Source: Alphaproteobacteria bacterium (GTDB lineage Bacteria; Pseudomonadota; Alphaproteobacteria; Rhodobacterales; Rhodobacteraceae). Taken from it: a stretch of DNA of 12,905 nt. Position 1 is the stretch's first letter. The number at the start of each line of letters is the position of its first letter. Position numbers and translations under genes: made by a program. The stretch covers positions 1 to 12,905 of the forward strand of contig JAJRRX010000508.1 in NCBI GenBank assembly GCA_024279075.1, read 5' to 3'. Below are positions 7,266-12,905 of the stretch, in pieces. The notes beneath the pieces were generated by a model, which worked only from the letters and a program-made list of their open reading frames with translations, was not told the DNA's origin and did no database searches.

Positions 7266-8519
7266 CTATTTATAGTAACCGTCAAGGATGGCTTGCTCTT
7301 CAGTTGCTGCGACTGCAATGGAGTCAGCTGCCGATTGGCCTTCCAGCAACATCCGTTGCATCGCATCCATCAACACTTGGCGCTGCGCGCTCTCATTAGC
7401 AAAGGTCGTGGTGTGGGCATAAGCCAAGCCACGAATGAACGGCCCAAACACGGGGTCATTGCTATTTTGCTCGGTAAGCGCCGCTGAAGGTTTCGCAGGC
7501 AATTCCCCAACTGTATCCAGCCAGATCTGCATCGCCTCGTCCGAGGTGATAAAGGCCAAAAACAGCGCCGCCGCTTCGGCCTTTTCGCCCTCGGCTTTGG
7601 TGGTAATCGCGTTCACCCAGTAGCTCGAATAATTGCTGCGCGTGCCATCCGGCCCCGCTGGCAATTCCGTCACCGCCCATTCAAGCCCACGGGTTTTATC
7701 CAAGGCACCAATGCGGAACGAACCGTCTATTAGCATGCCCGCACGGCCCGCCTTAAATGCGGCCTGAGGCTGGTCCATAAACCCGGCCAACGTAGCGTTA
7801 TGGGTCATTTGCAGGTCAGCATAAAATTGCAGCGCCGCCACGCCAGCTTCGTTATTATAAGTCACGCTTTGGTAGTCGTCGGTATAGGATTGCCCGCCCA
7901 TCTGGCGCACCAGAACCTCGCGCCACCAATGGTGGTCTTGCGCGTTCATCCCCGTAGCGAGGCCGACTTGGGTAATGTTGCCCGAGGCATCGGTTTTGGT
8001 CAGCGCGGTTGCGATTTCCACCAGCTCGTCCAGCGTTTCTGGCGGGCCATCTATGCCGGCTTCTTCAAAAAGGCGGGTGTTGTAAAACAACGCCAGCGAG
8101 CGCACGGCCGTGGGCAGCGCCATATATTGGCCGTCCTTTTCCATGGCTTGCACCATCGGGAAAAACTCTGCCCGAATTTGCTCGGGTGGGAAGGCATCCA
8201 CCGGTAGCGGCGTAATAAGCTCGGCCTCTACGTAATCGTTTAACCAGCCGTAAAACAGCTGCACAACATCAGGGCCTTCGCCCGCCGGAATCGCCGCCGC
8301 CACCTTGGTGCGATAGTCCGCATAGGGGAAGGTGGTTTGCTTGACCGTGATGTCAGGGTTCTCGGCCTCGAACATCTCGATCAAGGTGTCCATAGCATTC
8401 ACGCGGGCCTCAAAAAAGTATTGCCAATACTCGATTTCAACCGCTTGGCTGGCCGATGCGCTTAGCGCCAAACCGGCCCCTAGGGCGAGTCCGGTTAGGT
8501 TTTTTGTCCAGGGTTTCAT
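7266..8519 (-). CDS. Carbohydrate ABC transporter extracellular solute-binding protein (family 1)
   Basis: This 417-residue periplasmic receptor is the first gene of the transport operon. The N-terminus is a standard Sec signal peptide: Lys residues at 2 and 6, a hydrophobic core (8-20), then ASASQA with likely cleavage after Ala26. The mature protein opens VEIEYWQYFFEAR and has the family-1 pattern of a short beta strand followed by a helix with FEAENPDI, then GEGPDVVQLFYGW, typical of sugar-binding proteins of the MalE/UgpB group. Aromatic residues (Trp, Tyr, Phe) are frequent, fitting sugar stacking, but the ligand cannot be deduced. There is no lipobox Cys, so it should be soluble in the periplasm. 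GGAGGA at 8526-8531 lies 6 bases before the ATG, an excellent ribosome site, consistent with high expression. Confidence 0.95.
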   Translation of the reverse strand: MKPWTKNLTGLALGAGLALSASASQAVEIEYWQYFFEARVNAMDTLIEMFEAENPDITVKQTTFPYADYRTKVAAAIPAGEGPDVVQLFYGWLNDYVEAELITPLPVDAFPPEQIRAEFFPMVQAMEKDGQYMALPTAVRSLALFYNTRLFEEAGIDGPPETLDELVEIATALTKTDASGNITQVGLATGMNAQDHHWWREVLVRQMGGQSYTDDYQSVTYNNEAGVAALQFYADLQMTHNATLAGFMDQPQAAFKAGRAGMLIDGSFRIGALDKTRGLEWAVTELPAGPDGTRSNYSSYWVNAITTKAEGEKAEAAALFLAFITSDEAMQIWLDTVGELPAKPSAALTEQNSNDPVFGPFIRGLAYAHTTTFANESAQRQVLMDAMQRMLLEGQSAADSIAVAATEEQAILDGYYK

Positions 8520-8581
8520 GTCTTATCCTCCGCAGTTAGTTTATATTCACGTTATATAACAGGCTGTTAGATAGGCTATTG

Positions 8582-8603
8582 CTTCGTTTTCCGAAGTTTT
8601 TTT
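8582..8603 (+). promoter_or_regulatory. Short inverted repeat followed by T7, possible operator or weak terminator
   Basis: CTTCG at 8582-8586 is complementary to CGAAG at 8592-8596 around a 5-base loop, and seven T residues follow (8597-8603). Read rightward this looks like a very short intrinsic terminator, but the stem has only five pairs and no rightward gene ends here. Being centrally placed between divergent genes, it may instead be a protein-binding site. The repeat is certain; its function is not. Confidence 0.35.
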
Positions 8604-8656
8604 ATGGTTTATGATTCCAACTGTTGACCAGAGCTAAAATTAAGTCAATATTTAAT

Positions 8657-8673
8657 TCAAGTTACTTGAGTAA
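8657..8673. promoter_or_regulatory. Overlapping inverted repeats just upstream of the ROK gene, candidate ROK operator
   Basis: TCAAGT (8657-8662), one central T, then ACTTGA (8664-8669) form a perfect inverted repeat. It overlaps a second one, TTACT-TG-AGTAA (8662-8673). The site lies 17-33 bases before the regulator start codon and downstream of the only plausible rightward -35. Repressors of the ROK family bind inverted repeats near their own promoters, so this is the best candidate autoregulatory operator in the gap. This is inference from position and symmetry only. Confidence 0.45.
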
Positions 8674-8690
8674 ATAAATGAACCGCCATT

Positions 8691-9887
8691 ATGCAAAAAA
8701 CTAAATCAGCGATCAAAGGCGGAAATGCCGGGCGAAACCGTGGCCATAACCGGCGCGTGGTGTTGGATTATGTGCGCAGAAACGAGCCTACAGGCCGTGC
8801 TGAAATCGCGCGCTCTTGTGGGCTAAGCATTCAGGCGGTGTCCAATATCACCGATGCTTTGGCGGCGGACGGTTTTTTGCAAATGGTCGGAAAAGCCACG
8901 GGCAAGCGCGGCAAACCCGTGGTGCAATATCGCTTTAACCCTGACCAATCTTTCGCCGTGGGGCTGGAAATGCGCCCTGATGCACTGGTCTGCGCCGTGC
9001 TTAACCTCAAAGGCGCGCTGATCGTGGCGGACCGGATCGCCATCAGCAATGCCACCCCCGCGCGCGCCATTCCGCTGGCGTGTGAGCTGGTTGAGAAGAC
9101 TATCGAAAAGGCGGGGCGCGCGCGCAGCCAGCTGCTCGGGGTGGGTGTGGTTATGCCCGGCCCGTTTGGTGAATCAGCGCTCAGCGGCATTGGCGAGGCT
9201 AACCTACCGGGCTGGCAGGATATCGATATTAAGCAAAGCTTTGAGGCCGCACTCAGCTGCACAGTGGTGGTTGAAAATGACGCTACGGCGGCGGCGATTT
9301 CCGAGCGGGTGGCAGGGGTGGCAACCAAAATTGACAACCTCTGCTTTATTTATTTTGGCACCGGCCTTGGCCTTGGGGTGATCGCAGGTGGCCACGCCCA
9401 AAGTGGGGCTTTTGGCAATTTTGGCGAAATAGGCCATGTGATTACGCAGGTGGACGGCACCGCATGCAGCTGCGGCAACCATGGCTGCCTAGAAACCTAT
9501 GCCAGCCGGATGGCGGCAAAAACCTACCTTAAAGCGCGCGGGCATTCTGCGATTGATACCGAAGCGCTCAGCCGCCTGATGGTCGCACAAGACCCTGATT
9601 TGCAGGCCTGGATCAGCCGCGCTGCCAAGCATCTTTCCTTGGCGATTGGCATGCTGGAAAACATTTTTGACCCCGAGGCCGTGGTGCTGGGCGGCGCAAT
9701 GCCCGATAGCATTATCGAGGCGCTGATTGCCCAGCTTTCGCTGCCCAAAGGCTCGGTGGCCAACCGCAAAGAGCGCAGTATTGCGCGGGTGATCAAGGGG
9801 GCCTCGGGGCGCAACACGGCAGCGATTGGCGGCGCGTCGATCATCATTCATCAAGCCACCACGCCAGCTTTGTCGCTGTTTAACTAG
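8691..9887 (+). CDS. ROK-family transcriptional regulator
   Basis: The product has 398 residues. Residues about 20-80 form a winged helix-turn-helix (GRAEIARSCGLSIQAVSNIT, 35-54, is the helix-turn-helix; GKRGKPVVQY, 71-80, the wing). The rest is a ROK sugar-binding fold with VENDATAAA (194-202), FGTGLGLGV (222-230) and GEIGH (245-249). Zinc ligands His249, Cys259, Cys261 and Cys266 are all present in the GTACSCGNHGCLE block. The DxGxT phosphate loop of ROK kinases is missing (GLEMRPDALV at 91-100), so it should be a sugar-responsive regulator and not a kinase. No Shine-Dalgarno is visible before the ATG at 8691, and an in-frame TGA at 8679 rules out a longer start. It probably controls the divergent transporter operon and its own; the inducer is likely a sugar or sugar phosphate of this pathway. 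Confidence 0.94.
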   Translation: MQKTKSAIKGGNAGRNRGHNRRVVLDYVRRNEPTGRAEIARSCGLSIQAVSNITDALAADGFLQMVGKATGKRGKPVVQYRFNPDQSFAVGLEMRPDALVCAVLNLKGALIVADRIAISNATPARAIPLACELVEKTIEKAGRARSQLLGVGVVMPGPFGESALSGIGEANLPGWQDIDIKQSFEAALSCTVVVENDATAAAISERVAGVATKIDNLCFIYFGTGLGLGVIAGGHAQSGAFGNFGEIGHVITQVDGTACSCGNHGCLETYASRMAAKTYLKARGHSAIDTEALSRLMVAQDPDLQAWISRAAKHLSLAIGMLENIFDPEAVVLGGAMPDSIIEALIAQLSLPKGSVANRKERSIARVIKGASGRNTAAIGGASIIIHQATTPALSLFN

Positions 9888-9896
9888 GGGAAATTC

Positions 9897-12269
9897 ATGC
9901 CACTTTCTGACCCGCAAAAGCTGAAAAATGCCATGCAAAACCCCGAGCAAGCCCCGCTGTGGCGGGCGCTACAATCCCTGCGCTCGGTGGTGTCGTTCAT
10001 GAATACCGGCGCCCACCCGGACGATGAAACCACCCGTATGCTGGCGGCCCTTTCCCTTCGCGATGGTATCAAAATCAGCCAAGCTTGCGCCAATCGGGGA
10101 GAAGGCGGGCAAAACACTATTGGCACCGAAACGGGGGCCGAGCTCGGGGCTGTCCGCACGCTGGAAATGGAGCGGGCGGCCAAGGTTATTAACATGACGC
10201 ATTATTGGCTGTCGCAAAGCGTTGACGATTCCATTTTTGACTTTGGGTTTTCCAAATCCGGTGATGAAACCCTTGAAAAGTGGAGTGAAGCCCGCACCTT
10301 GGCCCGCTTTGTCGAAATCATCCGCACTGAGCGCCCCGATATTATTTGCCCGACCTTCCTAGATATTTCCGGCCAGCACGGCCACCACCAAGCGATGACC
10401 CGTAGCGCTTTTAAGGCGGTACACTTAGCGGCGGACCCAAGCTATTTGCCCGCCCTTGCCCCTGTTTGGCAGGTCAAAAAGCTCTATCTGCCTGCGTGGT
10501 CCGGCGCGGGGGATGCTTATGATGATGACGTGCCACCACCCCCTGAAACGCTGCTAATAGATGCCAGCGGCGCAGACCCTGTGCTCGGCGCAGACTATGC
10601 CCAAATCGCCGAATACTCCCGCAGTTTTCACCAAACCCAAGGCATGGGAAATTGGGTGGAAGCGGGCCAACCCAACCTATGGCCGCTTAACTTGGCGTGG
10701 CATTTTCAGGGCAAAACCGGCAAGGAAGAGTCGCTGTTTGACGGGCTGCCAAAAACCCTCGCTGACGTGGCTGAATATGCCGATGTGCCGAAATTGGAAA
10801 ACCCGCTGCAAAACGCCCAGCAGGCAATAAATGCTGCTATTTCAGCGTGGCCAAACACCAGTAAACTCCGCGCTCACGCGGCCATTGCGCTTGGGGTTCT
10901 AAAACTAGCCCTGCCACTTTGCCCGCCCAATAGCCGCGCGGAAACCGAGCACCGGATTAGGGCAAAAATAGCGCAGCTTTCACAGGTAATTTGGTTGGCA
11001 CGGGCCGCTCTGCCAAGCATCACACTCACGCCAAAATCGGTGCGCCCTAGTGGCCAGCTCCAGCTCAAAATCAAAAACCTTTCACCCGATGTCACCGCCC
11101 ATCCGGCCGTGCCCGAGGGCTGGGCCTATACCGAGATCGCAAAAAACACTTTTGAGATCGAGGTGTCTGCAACCGCCACGCCCACTGACCCTTACCCCGA
11201 TATCTGGCACCCCGAAGCTGCCAACAGCCCGCTGCATTTGGCGCTGAGCTGGCAGGAAAACGGCACGCAGGTTGAAACGACCATTGATTTCCCCGAAAAA
11301 CCAATAATTCGCCCAGCGATCTCCGCGACCCTTAGCCAAGGCGCGGCGATCCTCAACCTTCAAAAGCCGACTCCGCTTAATATCGTGGTGTCGGATATCC
11401 AACCCGAGGGGGCGCGGCCAAGTATTTTGCCGCTAAACGGTTGGCATATTGCCCAAAGCGGCAATGCCTTTACCCTGACGCCGGAGCAAAACACCCTGCC
11501 TGAAAGTTCTCGTTTCTCTTTGCTCCTCAACGGTCAGCCCGCGCAGGCGGTGCAAAATATCTCTTACCCGCACACCGGCGCAGCCCAGCTCTGCACGCCA
11601 GCGGAGATTGACGTGCAAGTGGTTGATATTACGCGACCAAAGGGCAACATTGCCTATATCGGGGGCGGGAATGATATTGTTGATCATTGGCTTAAAAAAC
11701 TGGGTATAAACCTCACAACCCTGCAAGCCGCCGATATTCCAAAGCTGGACCTTTCCACATTTGATACCATCCTGATCGGTGTGTTTGCCCTGCGCACCTG
11801 CACCCCTTTGGCTGCCCGTATGCCAGAAATTCACCAATGGGTGCGTGGCGGCGGCAACCTCGTGACTCTTTATCATCGGCCATGGGATAATTGGGAGGCC
11901 GCCACCACTCCTTTAGCCCCCATAACCATCGGCAAGCCCTCGCTGCGCTGGCGGGTGACCGATGAAAATGCCGAGGTTGAAATATTGCAGCCAGATCACC
12001 CCTTGCTGACCACACCAAACCCCATCACCCAAGGTGATTGGCAGGGGTGGTATAAGGAGCGCGGACTTTATTTTGCGGCGGAATGGGATAAGGCCTACAC
12101 ACCGATTCTTAGCATGGCAGATAGCGGTGAAGCCGCGCTCAAAGGTGGCTTGCTGAGTGGGCAGTTTGGCAAAGGCCGCCACACTCATACCAGCCTTACT
12201 TTGCACCTTCAGGCGCAAAATATGGTGCCGGGGGGGCTGAAATTGTTGGCCAATCTGCTTAGCGCCTAG
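9897..12269 (+). CDS. Large multidomain PIG-L/LmbE-family deacetylase
   Basis: The protein has 790 residues, while a typical PIG-L enzyme has about 230-300. Residues about 30-270 are the catalytic domain: AHPDDE (39-44, His40 and Asp43 expected as metal ligand and base) and GQHGHHQAM (159-167, supplying the second metal His). Such zinc hydrolases remove N-acyl groups from amino sugars, as in MshB and BshB. A helical linker (about 280-375) leads to two beta-rich, sandwich-like segments (about 375-470 and 480-575). The end (580-790) resembles a class I glutamine-amidotransferase-like fold, with IAYIGGGND, FDTILIGVFALR and WVRGGGNLV, but no GxCxG nucleophile elbow is seen. There is no signal peptide, so it acts in the cytoplasm. 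AGGGGA lies just before the ATG, and the ROK gene ends 9 bases upstream, so the two are co-transcribed. The deacetylase assignment is firm; the substrate is inferred. Confidence 0.88.
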   Translation: MPLSDPQKLKNAMQNPEQAPLWRALQSLRSVVSFMNTGAHPDDETTRMLAALSLRDGIKISQACANRGEGGQNTIGTETGAELGAVRTLEMERAAKVINMTHYWLSQSVDDSIFDFGFSKSGDETLEKWSEARTLARFVEIIRTERPDIICPTFLDISGQHGHHQAMTRSAFKAVHLAADPSYLPALAPVWQVKKLYLPAWSGAGDAYDDDVPPPPETLLIDASGADPVLGADYAQIAEYSRSFHQTQGMGNWVEAGQPNLWPLNLAWHFQGKTGKEESLFDGLPKTLADVAEYADVPKLENPLQNAQQAINAAISAWPNTSKLRAHAAIALGVLKLALPLCPPNSRAETEHRIRAKIAQLSQVIWLARAALPSITLTPKSVRPSGQLQLKIKNLSPDVTAHPAVPEGWAYTEIAKNTFEIEVSATATPTDPYPDIWHPEAANSPLHLALSWQENGTQVETTIDFPEKPIIRPAISATLSQGAAILNLQKPTPLNIVVSDIQPEGARPSILPLNGWHIAQSGNAFTLTPEQNTLPESSRFSLLLNGQPAQAVQNISYPHTGAAQLCTPAEIDVQVVDITRPKGNIAYIGGGNDIVDHWLKKLGINLTTLQAADIPKLDLSTFDTILIGVFALRTCTPLAARMPEIHQWVRGGGNLVTLYHRPWDNWEAATTPLAPITIGKPSLRWRVTDENAEVEILQPDHPLLTTPNPITQGDWQGWYKERGLYFAAEWDKAYTPILSMADSGEAALKGGLLSGQFGKGRHTHTSLTLHLQAQNMVPGGLKLLANLLSA

Positions 12270-12905
12270 CTAAGCCCCCGCAATGGCGCGGCGAAGATGT
12301 CCGCCATGCGCCTCAATCAGCGCCGTTGCGCCCGCTACAGTTAGCCCTGTTTCTATGGGCAAGATAGCGGTTTTAATATCCCAATCTGCAGCCATAAGTG
12401 CCGCCTGCGCCTCGGGTTTACCGATAGGAGCAAGATCCGCCACCAAGTTTATCGCGCGGGCTTTCAGCTTTTTGTTGGAGGCGTTCAGGTCCACCATGCG
12501 GTTGCCATAACATTTGCCAATTTTCACCATCGCGCCGGTGGAGATCATGTTCAGAATCTGCTTTTGTGCGCTGCCCGATTTAAGACGGGTAGAGCCAGAG
12601 AGGATTTCGGGGCCAACAATAGGGGTGATTGAAATATCACAAAGCGGCGCCAGTGCGCTTTCGGCATTACACGAAATACCCGCTGTTTTGGCCCCAACCG
12701 CGCGGGCTTTGGCCATTGCCCCCAGCACATAAGGCGTGCGCCCCGAGGCCGCCAGCCCAACAACAAAATCAGTGGCCGACACATGAACCGCGCTCAAATC
12801 TGCTGCCCCTTGCGCCGCGTTATCCTCAATGCCCTCTTGGGCCGTAAACATAGCCGCCTCGCCGCCCGCGATCAGGCCGATCACCGTATCGGGCGGGGCG
12901 GAAAA
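12270..12905 (-). CDS. murQ: N-acetylmuramic acid 6-phosphate etherase MurQ, N-terminus cut off by the window edge
   Basis: The frame is open to the right edge and gives 211 residues, matching about residues 88-298 of a normal MurQ. MurQ is a cytoplasmic SIS-fold enzyme that removes D-lactate from MurNAc-6-phosphate to yield GlcNAc-6-phosphate in peptidoglycan recycling or MurNAc use. Seen here are VIGLIAGG near the edge, EGIED (the second Glu, at 12825-12827, aligns with the second catalytic glutamate of E. coli MurQ), ASGRTPYV, GISCN, ITPIVGPE and GSTRLKSGSAQK, all strongly MurQ-like, then the small C-terminal helical domain. The first catalytic Glu lies outside the window. A GTG at 12884 is internal, not the start. 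The stop directly abuts the convergent deacetylase stop. Any operon partners lie to the right. Confidence 0.93.
   Translation of the reverse strand, partial: FSAPPDTVIGLIAGGEAAMFTAQEGIEDNAAQGAADLSAVHVSATDFVVGLAASGRTPYVLGAMAKARAVGAKTAGISCNAESALAPLCDISITPIVGPEILSGSTRLKSGSAQKQILNMISTGAMVKIGKCYGNRMVDLNASNKKLKARAINLVADLAPIGKPEAQAALMAADWDIKTAILPIETGLTVAGATALIEAHGGHLRRAIAGA

Larger units (their letters stand above)
8520..8690. promoter_or_regulatory. Divergent promoter/operator region between the transporter operon and the ROK regulator
   Basis: This 171-base gap separates two divergent genes and is clearly more AT-rich than its surroundings. It must carry the start signals for the binding-protein operon (leftward) and for the ROK-deacetylase pair (rightward). 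It holds several inverted repeats, listed separately where supported, including a perfect 10-base palindrome at 8551-8560. A possible rightward -35 is TTGACC at 8624-8629, with only a weak -10 (about 8647-8652) at 17-base spacing. On the other strand TTGACT is read at 8648-8643, also without a good -10. Poor -10 boxes could mean activator-dependent or atypical promoters; no exact transcription start can be claimed. Confidence 0.7.

Noticed and set aside
8582..8603. Intrinsic terminator in the divergent gap
   Set aside because: Only five stem pairs and no rightward gene ends here, so it is kept as a possible operator or weak terminator and not called a terminator.
8691..9887. Reading the ROK protein as a glucokinase or N-acetylglucosamine kinase
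   Set aside because: It has an N-terminal winged helix-turn-helix and lacks the DxGxT phosphate-binding loop.
11433..11876. 147-codon open frame on the minus strand within the deacetylase gene
   Set aside because: No recognisable motif, and it lies opposite a well-supported coding region; treated as a shadow.
12270..12884. Treating murQ as a short 204-residue gene starting at the GTG at 12884
   Set aside because: MurQ-like sequence continues to the window edge, and a normal MurQ has about 300 residues, so the gene is cut by the window and not truncated.

Overview
The window looks like chromosomal DNA from an alphaproteobacterium, most likely of the Rhodobacterales/Roseobacter type. Gene density is high, base composition is moderately GC-rich (mid-50s % by eye, not computed), genes are translationally coupled, and a TRAP transporter sits beside a family-1 carbohydrate ABC transporter. 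The organism is inferred from gene content and style; no marker gene is present. There is no RNA gene, insertion sequence, CRISPR array or phage signal.

Layout. (1) Positions 1-2017, + strand: the end of a tripartite TRAP transporter operon, with the C-terminus of the periplasmic binding protein (DctP), a strong intercistronic hairpin, the small membrane subunit DctQ and the large membrane subunit DctM. (2) Positions 2029-8519, - strand: one tightly packed operon, read right to left, of solute-binding protein, two MalF/MalG-type permeases, an argininosuccinate-lyase-like enzyme, a MalK/UgpC-type ATPase and a PfkB-family sugar kinase. From the first permease onward every junction overlaps by 1-8 bases. 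(3) Positions 8520-8690: a divergent control region, AT-rich with several inverted repeats. (4) Positions 8691-12269, + strand: a ROK-family repressor followed 9 bases later by a 790-residue PIG-L-type deacetylase with extra C-terminal domains. (5) Positions 12270-12905, - strand: the C-terminal two thirds of MurQ (N-acetylmuramate-6-phosphate etherase), entering from the right edge and converging on the deacetylase gene with no bases between the two stop codons.

How the genes may work together (inference). Regions 2-5 read as an uptake-and-dismantling locus for an amino-sugar-like compound. The ABC transporter imports it, the ROK protein senses it or a breakdown product, and the cytoplasmic PIG-L protein removes an N-acyl group. 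The lyase removes a dicarboxylate by beta-elimination (fumarate if it behaves like its relatives), the PfkB kinase phosphorylates the sugar, and MurQ removes a lactyl ether if the substrate is muramate-like. Each family is well known. The combination, above all an argininosuccinate-lyase relative co-translated with a sugar importer, does not match a pathway I can name, and the substrate is unknown. It is the best candidate here for something undescribed. The TRAP operon next door may be unrelated.
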